This document shows positions 7,723-15,659 of a stretch of 26,425 nt of DNA, in pieces. This stretch comes from JAUWOY01 sp034431315 (GTDB lineage Bacteria > Chloroflexota > Anaerolineae > VGOG01): positions 1-26,425 of the forward strand of contig DAOUDK010000025.1 in NCBI GenBank assembly GCA_034431315.1, in the 5' to 3' direction. Below the pieces are notes generated by a model. It searched no databases, had not been told where the DNA came from, and saw nothing but the letters and a program-made list of their open reading frames with translations. Every line of letters begins with the position of its first letter. Positions within the stretch are counted from its first letter, which is position 1. The translations under genes were made by a program, and so were the position numbers.

Positions 7723-9114
7723 CTATCTCAGGAAACCGAAGCTCCCAACCACCCGTTGGATGGGTGATAGCAGCCACTGCGGGCGGAGGCCCAGCCAAAG
7801 GCAGAGGACGATCATCCCCAGGATAATGAGGGAAGCGATGAAAGGCTCTCGTTTCACTTTGGGCTCAGTGGATGGGCTCAGGAGGGTGCTCAAGCCGCGC
7901 AGGTAGCCAAAGGCCACGCCCGCTGCCGAGAGCAGCATAGCCAGGGCCAAGTTAGGTGCTGAGAGGAGGCGATAGATGGCCCAGCGACTGGGGAAGCCAG
8001 CGGTGAGGGGCATCCCTGCCAGGGATAGGCCGCCCAGTACCAGGCTAACCGTTGCCAGGGGCAAACGCCTGGCCGCTCCAGCTAAATTGGCGAAGGAATC
8101 GCTCCCGGCGCGGTGACGCACCACGGCCAGCCCCATGGCTGTCAACATCAGGCCCACGGAGCGATGCGTAACCTGCAGCAGGGCAGCGGTAAGGCCAGCA
8201 GGAGAAGCAACACTTAAAGCCACCAGGGTGCACCCCATGTCGCTCAAGACCGCGTAACCCAGCAGGCGACCGAAATCCCGCTGGGCGAAAGCTAAAAGTC
8301 CCCCAACGGCGGCCATCAACAGGCCACCCAGGCGCAGGAGATCGAAGACCTGGGGATTTTCGGACAGCCAGGGGTAGGATTGCAGGAGGTTCAGCAGCAG
8401 AAGAAGCACAACGGCGTTGGTCACGGTGAAAACGAAGGCGGCTGCCACAGGGGGGGCATCTGCAGCCACGGCCGAGACCCAACCGTGGAAGGGCACTACT
8501 GCCAGCAGGATGGCGAATCCTATGGCCAGCAGGAAGGCAGCGTAACGGAGAAGGGCCAGGTTGTCGGGGTTGACGGCCTGGAGATCAATCAGCCAGGGGG
8601 TTATCAGCAAAGGGAGAACAGCCAGGCTCACCATGACCAGGTACCGCAGAGCTCCGCGTCCTGGACCCTGTCTATCGCCCTGGATGATGAAGACGGCGAC
8701 GAGGCTCGCTATCCACAGGAAGAGAACGGCGAAGAGGAAGTGGCGAATCATGACCGCTGCGCTGAGCAGGCTCAAGATGATCAAGCCCAAGGGGAGAAAC
8801 AAGCTGCCCTGGGATATGCGCCAGGCAAAGAGAAAGACAATGGCGGCTATCAGGCAAATGAAACCCAGGGTGAGGCTGCCGGCCAGCTCCAGGGCGAACT
8901 CTCGCCCCAGCACCATCATCGGCTCGCCCAGGGCTACCTCCCAGCCAAGCACAGAGACCGATTGGTCGAGAGACAGGCCCAGGCAGAGGCTGGCCATGAT
9001 TAATGCCGTAGCCAAAGCGAGAGAAGCAGCAAGTAGCCGCCAGCGTCGCAAGAGATAGACCACAGGGGCCAAAGCCAAAGGCAAGACGATCAGGAACAAA
9101 GGGCCAGCTATCAT
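7723..9114 (-). CDS. NuoN/MrpD-like proton antiporter subunit, divergent
   Basis: A 463-residue membrane protein of the proton-conducting transporter family (Proton_antipo_M type), with about 13-14 hydrophobic segments. The family order is clear: a FLFAVLFLWIASL segment where NuoN has a WE motif, then AVVPFHGWVSAVAADAPPVAAAFVFTV matching the PFHxWLPDxxEGAPTP region. The acidic residue after Trp is replaced by Ile, and the lysines expected before PFH and in the following segment are Leu/Ala and Asn. Either the proton path is altered or the subunit is structural. Its start overlaps the upstream stop as ATGA (9111-9114). It is the last gene of a three-gene operon. Confidence 0.75.
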   Translation of the reverse strand: MIAGPLFLIVLPLALAPVVYLLRRWRLLAASLALATALIMASLCLGLSLDQSVSVLGWEVALGEPMMVLGREFALELAGSLTLGFICLIAAIVFLFAWRISQGSLFLPLGLIILSLLSAAVMIRHFLFAVLFLWIASLVAVFIIQGDRQGPGRGALRYLVMVSLAVLPLLITPWLIDLQAVNPDNLALLRYAAFLLAIGFAILLAVVPFHGWVSAVAADAPPVAAAFVFTVTNAVVLLLLLNLLQSYPWLSENPQVFDLLRLGGLLMAAVGGLLAFAQRDFGRLLGYAVLSDMGCTLVALSVASPAGLTAALLQVTHRSVGLMLTAMGLAVVRHRAGSDSFANLAGAARRLPLATVSLVLGGLSLAGMPLTAGFPSRWAIYRLLSAPNLALAMLLSAAGVAFGYLRGLSTLLSPSTEPKVKREPFIASLIILGMIVLCLWLGLRPQWLLSPIQRVVGSFGFLR

Positions 9115-9833
9115 CTCTGCCTCTCCTCCGGTGTCAATTCAGCTCTCGAGGCCGCGAGATAGGCAATGGCTAAAGCGATGAGGAAGTTAGCTATCCCCAG
9201 GAAGCCGACCACGCTCAAGCTGCGCTCCAGCGCGGAGTAGAACAGTTCGAAGCCGGTGACGAGGGTGAGGAGTCCCATGCCGGCTTTCAGCGGCTCCTCG
9301 GTCAGCATCAGCACCAGCAGGCCCAGCGAGGCCAGCCAGTAGCAGGCCAAGCCGATGTCCGACGGCACCTCGGGCAGAGGGTAGCGTTTTGACAGGCTGT
9401 AGACAGCCACTCCTACGAAGAGGGCGGCCAAAAGGCGGAAGGCAAAATCCGGCAGTGAGGTCTCTCCCCTGGTTTTGGATGTTGGAAGTTGGAGGTTGGA
9501 TGTTGGAGAAGCGGGGCGGCGCGAGCGGCCATCCTCAGCATCCTCCCGCTCCGATGGCGGCGCCTCGCTGCTGCTTTCGCTGACCAGGCGAGCCGTCAGG
9601 TAGAGGACGACACATACCAGAGCGCCGATCAGCACCTTGATCACGGCCACCTGGGGTTGGATAAGCCGGGTCAGCAACAGGCCCACCAGGACGTATTGCC
9701 CCAACAGCGCTGCCAGCGAAAAGCGCCAATCGCTGATGATCACGATGAGGCTGGCGGTGACGATCAAACCGACGATAGCCGGTGTGGTCGTAAGAAACGA
9801 GAGTTTGGCTAAGACATCCGGTAAAGTAGGCAT
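9111..9833 (-). CDS. NuoK-like antiporter subunit with an extra N-terminal membrane half
   Basis: A 240-residue membrane protein; the start at 9833 follows ATGGAGAA at good spacing. The N-terminal part (1-85) has three hydrophobic segments, then comes a hydrophilic linker at about 86-125 (serine- and proline-rich), then a C-terminal half with one segment at 130-145 and three NuoK-like segments (LACYWLASLGLLVLML, AGMGLLTLVTGFELFYSAL, VVGFLGIANFLIALAIAYL). The Glu in the second of these corresponds to the conserved Glu of NuoK/MrpC. The linker is partly encoded by a five-unit heptamer repeat. The whole may be a fusion of a NuoJ- or HyfE-like part and a NuoK-like part. It sits between two large antiporter subunits. 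Confidence 0.6.
   Translation of the reverse strand: MPTLPDVLAKLSFLTTTPAIVGLIVTASLIVIISDWRFSLAALLGQYVLVGLLLTRLIQPQVAVIKVLIGALVCVVLYLTARLVSESSSEAPPSEREDAEDGRSRRPASPTSNLQLPTSKTRGETSLPDFAFRLLAALFVGVAVYSLSKRYPLPEVPSDIGLACYWLASLGLLVLMLTEEPLKAGMGLLTLVTGFELFYSALERSLSVVGFLGIANFLIALAIAYLAASRAELTPEERQR
9475..9509. repeat. Five heptamers (TTGGANG) inside a coding sequence
   Basis: Five consecutive seven-base units TTGGATG, TTGGAAG, TTGGAGG, TTGGATG and TTGGAGA. Read as codons on the minus strand they give the hydrophilic linker SPTSNLQLPTS of the NuoK-like protein. The array is in a loop between membrane segments and keeps the frame open. Confidence 0.8.
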
Positions 9834-9844
9834 AGATTCTCCAT

Positions 9845-11518
9845 CTATCCGCCCCGAAGGAACAAGAACGCTAAAAGCCCCATGACAACAATCCAACCCA
9901 AGTATCCCCCGCCCTCGCTCACCCTCCCCACTATCCGCAAAGCGCTCGCTACTCCGGCGACAATCTGCCCCAGGAGGCCATAAAGCCATTCCAGGCGAAG
10001 GGCTGTCGTCAGCTTCAACCAAAAGGGCTCAACTGGATCGAAGATCCTCCGACGATGACGGTGAAGCAAGTAACCGCCCAAGAGAGGCAAAAAGAGAGCC
10101 ACCCATTGGATCACGCTCGTCGAGCGAAGCAAATCCGCCAGGGTAGGGAAGGAGGCCGCCTCCATCAAGGTTCTCAGCACGGACGGGTGCAGCCCCAACA
10201 TGAGGACAGGCGCAGCCAGCAACGCTGCACCTACCACGGACGACTTTTGGTAAGCAAACTCCGAGGGGAAGACACGGATAGAAACAACTGCCCACAGCCT
10301 GAGCAAGGCCGCGAAGAGGAAGGTCTCTGCCAATAAGTTCAAAGCCAGAAAAGCCAGGTTGTCGTCTGTCAGCAGGAAATGGTAAAGATGCCAGCGACCA
10401 ACAAAGCCCAGGGTCAGAGGCACTCCAGCCAGGGAAGCCATAGCCAGGCCTGATGCAGCTCTGGCCCACAGACTCCCCAGTTCAGACCTATTCTGGCTCA
10501 AAAAGAGGAGGTCCAGGCAGAGGATCAGGTTTAGGCTCGGCAATACGATCAGCGTAAGCGATTTGGCAATGGCCAGGGATGCGACGGCGTAGCCTACCTG
10601 GCTGATTATTATAAAGGATAAGGCCTTGCTGAGGTCCGTCTCGGCCCAGGCCAGCAGAGCGCCGATGAAAAACGCCAGGCTGCCGGCGATGGTCAGTACC
10701 TGCCCGTAGGGTAATCCTCCACCGGCCCAGGCCGAGAGGCGGACCAGCAGATACAGGCCGGCGCTGGCGGGGACAAGGTGGAGTAGGGACCTGGCAGGCA
10801 GGCTGGCCTCGACACCGATGGGCATCCAGAGTTGAAGGGGGTAGAGCCCCACCCGCATCAGGGCGGCCAGCAAAATGAGGCCGAAAACAGGTGCGGAGAT
10901 GTAACTTGACCTGAGAGAAAGGCTATCGTCACCCAAGAGCAAGGCTGCCGCCAGCAGGCTCAGGCAAGCCAGGCCACTGAGGTTCAGGACGCGGGGGATT
11001 ATCTTCATCATCGGCCGCCCCCCCTCGGTCCCCCCCAACCTTGGGGGGGAAGTCGCCCTTGATTCACCGAGGTCGCTGGCGGCCAGGGCCCAGAGAAAAG
11101 TTAGATCAAAGATGACCCAACTTGCGCACAGGGTGATCAAGTTGGCCGAGAGGACGAAACTGAAGCCAGCGGCCAGGAGGGCCAATAGGGCTGCATAGGA
11201 TGATCCTCCTGGATATTCGGAGTGACCTAACCCCGGAGTGATAGTAGCCAGTCCCACCAGTCCCATCAGGGCAGCGAAGAGGAAGGCTAGCCCGTCAACA
11301 TGGTAAGCCAGATCGTTCCCGAAGAAGGGCCGCCAGTGGGAGATAGCGCTGCTGGCTGGCAAGTCCCTGGCGAGAGGAAGCAAGACCAGGAAGGCGACGC
11401 CGATTGTCAACAGAGTCAGAGGACCTCGATTCCGAGGCCCCGCAGCCCTGTTCAAGAGCAGAAGTAGCAGGGTACCTGCTAAAAGCACGATCATGGGGAT
11501 GGCAACTAAATCAGGCAT
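9845..11518 (-). CDS. NuoL/NuoM-like proton antiporter subunit, divergent
   Basis: A 557-residue membrane protein with about 14-15 hydrophobic segments. The start ATG at 11518 has GGAAG five bases upstream. The segment DGLAFLFAALMGLVGL matches the DGLSxxF entry of NuoL/M, and LYPLQLWMPIGVEASLPARSLLHLVPASAGLYLLVR matches the region PFHxWLPDAxEAPTPVSALLHAxxMVKAGVYL. The expected Lys before PFH and the Lys in MVKAG are absent, while the His of LLH is kept. A palindromic GC-rich insert (11029-11050) codes for PPRLGGTEGG in the loop after FLWALAASDLGESRA. First gene of the operon with the NuoK- and NuoN-like subunits; no hydrogenase or NADH-binding genes are near, so the electron-input partner is unknown. 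Confidence 0.78.
   Translation of the reverse strand: MPDLVAIPMIVLLAGTLLLLLLNRAAGPRNRGPLTLLTIGVAFLVLLPLARDLPASSAISHWRPFFGNDLAYHVDGLAFLFAALMGLVGLATITPGLGHSEYPGGSSYAALLALLAAGFSFVLSANLITLCASWVIFDLTFLWALAASDLGESRATSPPRLGGTEGGRPMMKIIPRVLNLSGLACLSLLAAALLLGDDSLSLRSSYISAPVFGLILLAALMRVGLYPLQLWMPIGVEASLPARSLLHLVPASAGLYLLVRLSAWAGGGLPYGQVLTIAGSLAFFIGALLAWAETDLSKALSFIIISQVGYAVASLAIAKSLTLIVLPSLNLILCLDLLFLSQNRSELGSLWARAASGLAMASLAGVPLTLGFVGRWHLYHFLLTDDNLAFLALNLLAETFLFAALLRLWAVVSIRVFPSEFAYQKSSVVGAALLAAPVLMLGLHPSVLRTLMEAASFPTLADLLRSTSVIQWVALFLPLLGGYLLHRHRRRIFDPVEPFWLKLTTALRLEWLYGLLGQIVAGVASALRIVGRVSEGGGYLGWIVVMGLLAFLFLRGG
11018..11052. repeat. GC-rich palindrome inserted in the NuoL/M-like gene
   Basis: TCCCCCCCAA (11029-11038) pairs perfectly with TTGGGGGGGA (11041-11050) across a two-base loop, flanked by CCCCTCGG. 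Translated on the minus strand it gives SPPRLGGTEGGRP in a loop between membrane segments. It looks like a dispersed palindromic repeat that landed in frame. Confidence 0.7.
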
Positions 11519-11662
11519 GTGTTCTTCCAACTACTCATTCTGCTCGGCCTGGATCGCCAGATCCAGGCCCCAAGCGGGAGGCAACCGTGGAGGAGGGCTT
11601 CCCGCGTTGCACGCAATCCCCTCAGAGCGATTTTGGACCCACTGATACTAACTGGTTTTGGT

Positions 11663-11691
11663 ATTCTATCACAAAAGGGCAGCGGAAGCAA
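11663..11691 (-). promoter_or_regulatory. Candidate promoter for the antiporter operon
   Basis: On the minus strand TTGCTT (11686-11691) and TAGAAT (11663-11668) are 17 bases apart. The match is moderate. It lies immediately beside the rarA -35 box, so the two divergent promoters would stand back to back with only two bases between their -35 elements. Confidence 0.4.
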
Positions 11692-11693
11692 AA

Positions 11694-11722
11694 TAGACAG
11701 AGAGCACCCTTCGTGCTATAAT
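11694..11722 (+). promoter_or_regulatory. Sigma70-type promoter of rarA
   Basis: TAGACA (11694-11699) and a perfect TATAAT (11717-11722) are separated by 17 bases. Transcription would begin near 11729, about 40 bases before the rarA ATG at 11769, which is preceded by the purine-rich GGGGGGAA. Confidence 0.7.
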
Positions 11723-11768
11723 AAAGCCAGCACCCGCAACCAGCAATGCTTCTGGGGGGAATCGCACG

Positions 11769-13085
11769 ATGGACCTTTTCGAGCACAGTCGTCTAGACCA
11801 AATCATCAAAGAAGCACCTCTGGCAGCCCGCATGCGCCCGCGCAGCCTGGAGGAATTTGTGGGCCAGGGGGAGATCGTAGGGCCGGGAAGGCTGCTGAGG
11901 CGATCTATTGAGGGCGACCAACTATCGTCGCTCATCCTCTGGGGGCCGCCGGGAACGGGCAAGACCACTCTGGCCATGATCGTCGCCAACACCACCAAAT
12001 CCCATTTCGAGACCCTCAGCGCTGTGATGGCCGGCGTGGCCGACATCCGCAGGATCGTCGCCGAGGCGAAGGAAAGGCGAAACTTCTACGGTCGGCGGAC
12101 CATCCTCCTGGTTGACGAGATCCACCGTTTCAACAAGGCCCAACAGGACGCCCTTTTGCCTCACGTCGAGGTTGGCGCCATAATCTTCATCGGTGCAACC
12201 ACTGAGAACCCCTACTTCGAGGTCATCCCTCCCCTGGTCTCCCGCTCGCGGGTCTTCCAGCTCAAACCTCTGAACGAGGAGGAGCTGGCCATCATCCTGC
12301 GTCAGGCCCTGGCCGATGAGGAGCGGGGGTATGGGAAGCTGAAGGTCGAGGTTGACGACGAGGCGATGGCCCACCTGGTGAGGGTGGCCGGGGGAGACGC
12401 TCGCATCGCTCTTAACGCCCTGGAACTGGCTGTCGAGACCACAGAACCCGACGACGAGGGGGTGATCCACATTGACCTGGCCGTGGCCGAGGACTCCATC
12501 CAGCGGCGGGCTCTGGTCTACGATCGGGAAGCTCACTATAACACCATCTCCGCGTTCATCAAGAGTCTGCGAGGAAGCGACCCCGACGCCACGTTGTACT
12601 GGCTGGCCAAGATGATCTATGCTGGTGAGGATGCCCGGTTCATCGCTCGACGGATGATCATCTTCGCCTCTGAGGACGTGGGCAACGCCGACCCCCAGGC
12701 CCTGGTCGTCGCCACCTCGGCCGCCAACGCCCTGGAGTGGGTGGGCCTGCCCGAGGCCCAGTACAACCTGGCCCAGGCAGCCATCTACCTGGCTACTGCT
12801 CCCAAGAGCAATTCGACAGGAGCCTACTTCAAAGCCCTGGGAGATGTGGAACGGGAGGGCAAGGTTGAGGTGCCGAATCACCTCAAGGACGCCAGCCGGG
12901 ACGGCAAGGCCCTGGGCCACGGCGCGGGCTACAAGTATCCCCATGATTACGCCGGGCACCACGTTCCCCAGCAATATCTGCCCGATGAGCTCGCGGGCCG
13001 CCGCTACTACCAGCCCAGTGATCAAGGCCATGAAAAGATCATTAGGGAACGATTGGCTCGTTGGCAGAGAAACAGCAAGCTCTAG
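11769..13085 (+). CDS. rarA: Replication-associated recombination protein A (RarA/MgsA AAA+ ATPase)
   Basis: A 438-residue AAA+ ATPase related to clamp-loader and RuvB proteins, acting on stalled replication forks. The N-terminus has the family phrase RMRPRSLEEFVGQ, Walker A GPPGTGKTT at 59-67, Walker B ILLVDEIHRFNK near 112-123, sensor 1 GATTENP at 142-148 and the SRSRVF arginine-finger region. The C-terminal half carries the tetramerisation part with KSLRGSDPDATLYWLAKM, EDVGNADPQAL and the end HVPQQYLPDELAGRRYYQPSDQG. The length is normal for the family. It is the only confident full-length plus-strand gene here and converges with the next gene, the two TAG stops sharing a CTAG palindrome at 13082-13085. 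Confidence 0.95.
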   Translation: MDLFEHSRLDQIIKEAPLAARMRPRSLEEFVGQGEIVGPGRLLRRSIEGDQLSSLILWGPPGTGKTTLAMIVANTTKSHFETLSAVMAGVADIRRIVAEAKERRNFYGRRTILLVDEIHRFNKAQQDALLPHVEVGAIIFIGATTENPYFEVIPPLVSRSRVFQLKPLNEEELAIILRQALADEERGYGKLKVEVDDEAMAHLVRVAGGDARIALNALELAVETTEPDDEGVIHIDLAVAEDSIQRRALVYDREAHYNTISAFIKSLRGSDPDATLYWLAKMIYAGEDARFIARRMIIFASEDVGNADPQALVVATSAANALEWVGLPEAQYNLAQAAIYLATAPKSNSTGAYFKALGDVEREGKVEVPNHLKDASRDGKALGHGAGYKYPHDYAGHHVPQQYLPDELAGRRYYQPSDQGHEKIIRERLARWQRNSKL

Positions 13086-13275
13086 TGCAGTGCGACCCGC
13101 AGCGCGCCCGTCGGACAGGCCGAGGCGCACAGACCGCACGAACGGCACGCCGCCTCATCCAGCGACATCTGACCGTCAGCCGACATATCACGCGCCCTGT
13201 AAGCGCAGACGGTGACGCAGCGGTCACATTGGGTGCATGACTCCACGTCAAAGGCGAAGGTCAGTGGGGTGCGAT

Positions 13276-13320
13276 GTCCTGAGCCCTGTCCTGAGCCTGC
13301 CGAAGGGCTTGTCGAAGGGT
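13276..13320. repeat. CCTGAGCCTG/CGAAGGG-type dispersed repeat inside the flavoprotein gene
   Basis: The stretch holds CCTGAGCC, CCTGAGCCTGCCGAAGGG and TTGTCGAAGGG. It matches, from memory, a repeat word that recurs in many bacterial genomes. It encodes the linker PSTSPSAGSGQGSG between the TIM barrel and the ferredoxin domain. Confidence 0.7.
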
Positions 13321-13555
13321 GGGGGGCTGGCTCTTGCAGGTGGGGCAGGGTCATGCCGCGCAGGTCAGCCAGGCAGGCGTGGCCGTGCTCGTCCAGCCAG
13401 CCTTCCAGCCGGGCCAGTGTCTTGCCAAACCAGCCCAGCCCTTGCAGCAGCGGCGCAGTGTGGACACCCACCGCCGCCGCGCCGGCCATCACCATCTCCA
13501 CCACGTCCTCGGCCCGACCCACTCCACCTGTGCCCACCACTGGTACATTATGACC

Positions 13556-13580
13556 GAGTCCTGAGCCCGACGAAGGGCGC
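13556..13580. repeat. Second, shorter copy of the CCTGAGCC-CGAAGGG repeat
   Basis: TCCTGAGCCCGACGAAGGGC repeats the core of the element at 13276-13320 in the same orientation. It inserts about eight residues (RPSSGSGLG) directly before the VPVVGTGGV strand of the TIM barrel, where homologs normally have a short loop. Confidence 0.65.
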
Positions 13581-14247
13581 AAACAGATCTCGGCCACGAT
13601 CCGCAGGGCAATGGGCCGGATCGCCGCGCCAGACAGCCAGGCAAAGGAACCCAGCAGCGGCCGCCCCGTCTCCACGTCCACCCGCAGCGCCGGGCCGATG
13701 GAATCAATGGCCGTGATGCCATCAGCCCCGGCCCGCAGGCAGGCTTCCACCACTTCCAGGAGCTCGGGCCAGTTGGCACAGCCTTTGACCAGTACGGGCA
13801 CAGAGACCGCTCGCTTTGCCGCCTTCACCATTGGGGCGGCATCTTTTGCTCTGTAGGAGACGAGCTCCAGCATGTCAACTCCCGCCTCCGCCAGCGGCTT
13901 GGCCAGTTGCACCACCTCGGCGGGAGTATGGCCCAGGCTGGCGATGAGTATGCCGTTCCGGTCGGCCAGGGCAGGTAGTTCCCGTTTGATCCACTGCTTC
14001 GCTGGCAAGTCGGACCAGCCCTCGGTGTTGAGCAGGCTACCTCGTTTCAGCGCGGCGATGTGGGGCGCCGGGCTGACGGTGGCCTGGGGGCGGATGGTCT
14101 TGGTGACCACTGCTGCTGCTCCGGCGGCGAAGGCCGCGCGGATGCCCGCAGCGCTCCAGGACAGGGGGCCGGAGGCCAGTGATGAGGGGATTCTTCAGTT
14201 CGATGCCACACAGGGTAACGGTCAGGTCGGACACAACATCCTCTCGC

Positions 14248-14305
14248 GGTTTCAGGTTTCAAGTTTCAGGCGGTCAGCAAACCTGGAACCTGTAACTTTG
14301 AAACC
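14248..14305. repeat. Inverted heptamer arrays forming an intercistronic hairpin
   Basis: The left arm is built of TTTCAGG, TTTCAAG and TTTCAGG units (14248-14270); the right arm (14282-14305) is close to its reverse complement. The hairpin fills the 76-base gap between the SsnA-like and PreA-like genes, just before the ribosome binding site of the latter. It could slow ribosomes, protect a cleaved mRNA or be a neutral insertion. Confidence 0.7.
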
Positions 14306-14310
14306 TGGAA

Positions 14311-15630
14311 CTACTTCTGCCAGAGACGCGCCGCCGCCTCACAGATCCGCGCCCGCACTTCTTCCTCGTCCACACCAACGATCTCCCCAGCGCGCAGCAG
14401 CCAGCGTCCGGCGCACATCACGCCGCGCAGATGCTGGGGGTTGCGCCAGAGGAGTAGTTGATCCGCTAAATTATGGGAAGCCAGAGGTGTGGGCAGGTCG
14501 GCGGCGATGAGCAGCAGGTCGGCCGGGTGACCGGGAGCCAGCGTGCCCAGATTGTTGAAGCCCAGCGCCCGCGCTCCGTTCTGCGTGGCCATCGTCCACA
14601 CGACGTTGGCGGGCATCACGCCGGGGTCGAGAAGCCGGGCCTTGGGCATCAGCGCGGTGGCGCGCATCACCTCGAAGAAGTTGTTGACGTAGCCATCGGT
14701 GCCCAGGGCGACGTTGATCCCGGCGGCCAGCATCTCTGGCACTGGGGCGAAGCCGCCGCCCACCTCGCAGTTGGAAAGGGGTTGGTGCGAGACGTGGACG
14801 CCGCGCCGGGCCAGCACCTCGATTTCCTCAGCGTTAACCTGCACGCACTGGGAGGCCAGCACGTGAGGGCCCAGGACGCCCAGGCGGTCGTAGTAGACTA
14901 CCGGACGCACGCCAAAATGGGTCAAGCAATACTCCGGCTCGTAGGTCCCCTCGGAGAGGTGCAGGTGGACTTTGGCGTCGCGTTCGGCGGCCAGGGCGAA
15001 GGCGCGGCGGATGAAGTCGGCGGAGCAGGTGAAGGTGGTGTGGAAGCACATCAGCCCGGAGACCAGGCCACCTCGCGCCTGGCAGGCGACGATGAAAGCA
15101 GCGTTCTCGCGCAGGCCCGCCTCGCCATTTTCCGCGCTCACCCGTTTGGTGGCCTCGAAGGACAGCACCCCCCGCAGCCCCCAGCGACGCACCACCTCAG
15201 CCTCTACCTCTAGCGCACCGGGGAGGGCATAGGGAGCCTCCAGGCAGTCGTAAAAAGTGGTGATGCCAGAGTGCACCATCTCCAGGCAGGCCCAGTCAAC
15301 CGCAGCAGCGATGCGATCGTGGGTCAACTGGTCCTCGACGTGAGGCCACCAGAACTCCTCCAGAAAGGGCCAGAAGCCGGCCGGGGCCTCCTCCAGGAGG
15401 ATGCCGTGGGCGAGCACGCCGTACATGTGATGGTGCGCATTGACAAAGGCGGGCGTGATGACACAGTCGGTGGCTTCGACGAGGGTGGCGGTGGGGAAGC
15501 GGGCACGCAGATCGGTGTGGGAGCCGGTGACGATTACGCGGTTGCCCTCAATCGCCACTCCCCAGCCCGGTTGGGGCGGCTGCGTCGTGTCAGTCCAGAG
15601 CATTTGTCCCAGAACTAACGTGATGGACAT
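14311..15630 (-). CDS. SsnA/Atz-type metal-dependent amidohydrolase (putative deaminase)
   Basis: A 439-residue amidohydrolase. The ATG at 15630 is chosen because AAAGGAG lies just upstream; an in-frame ATG six codons earlier has none. Metal-binding features are NAHHHMYG at about 64-71, HLHLSEG in the middle and ALGTDGYVN near the C-terminal third. SHQPLSNCEVGGG corresponds to the HNPxSN stretch of SsnA and related deaminases. Family members hydrolyse C-N bonds in purines, pyrimidines, triazines or guanidine-like groups. E. coli SsnA is of unknown reaction but belongs to clusters linked to anaerobic purine and selenium metabolism. The gene stands 29 bases after the MoaD-like gene. Deaminase of a nitrogen heterocycle is the best guess; the exact substrate is open. 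Confidence 0.8.
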   Translation of the reverse strand: MSITLVLGQMLWTDTTQPPQPGWGVAIEGNRVIVTGSHTDLRARFPTATLVEATDCVITPAFVNAHHHMYGVLAHGILLEEAPAGFWPFLEEFWWPHVEDQLTHDRIAAAVDWACLEMVHSGITTFYDCLEAPYALPGALEVEAEVVRRWGLRGVLSFEATKRVSAENGEAGLRENAAFIVACQARGGLVSGLMCFHTTFTCSADFIRRAFALAAERDAKVHLHLSEGTYEPEYCLTHFGVRPVVYYDRLGVLGPHVLASQCVQVNAEEIEVLARRGVHVSHQPLSNCEVGGGFAPVPEMLAAGINVALGTDGYVNNFFEVMRATALMPKARLLDPGVMPANVVWTMATQNGARALGFNNLGTLAPGHPADLLLIAADLPTPLASHNLADQLLLWRNPQHLRGVMCAGRWLLRAGEIVGVDEEEVRARICEAAARLWQK

Positions 15631-15659
15631 CGGTATCTCCTTTGCCATGACCTGGCTGC

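Larger units (their letters stand above)
13082..14234 (-). pseudogene. PreA/dihydroorotate dehydrogenase-like flavoprotein with two 4Fe-4S motifs, frameshifted
   Basis: The intact product would be about 384 residues: an FMN-binding TIM barrel followed by a ferredoxin domain. The first part (GTG at 14234, preceded by GAGAGG) reads MSDLTVTLCGIELKNPLIT and then loses frame in the GGCC at 14174-14177. One surplus base there separates NPLIT from SGPLSWSAAGIR, which continues in the frame that runs to 13082. The barrel shows VTKTI, LVKG and VPVVGTGGV; the C-terminus has CTQCDRCVTVC and CRSCGLCASAC. Two short repeats code for RPSSGSGLG and PSTSPSAGSGQGSG insertions. Enzymes of this build reduce or oxidise pyrimidine rings (dihydropyrimidine dehydrogenase PreA type). 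The frameshift may be real or a sequencing error, since the rest of the gene is intact. The PreT partner is absent. Confidence 0.75.

Noticed and set aside
11922..13148. A 408-codon minus-strand open frame across rarA
   Set aside because: Antisense to a full-length rarA with all AAA+ motifs; composition is typical of a shadow frame.
14248..14305. CRISPR-like array
   Set aside because: Units are seven bases and contiguous, with no spacers, and no cas genes are nearby.
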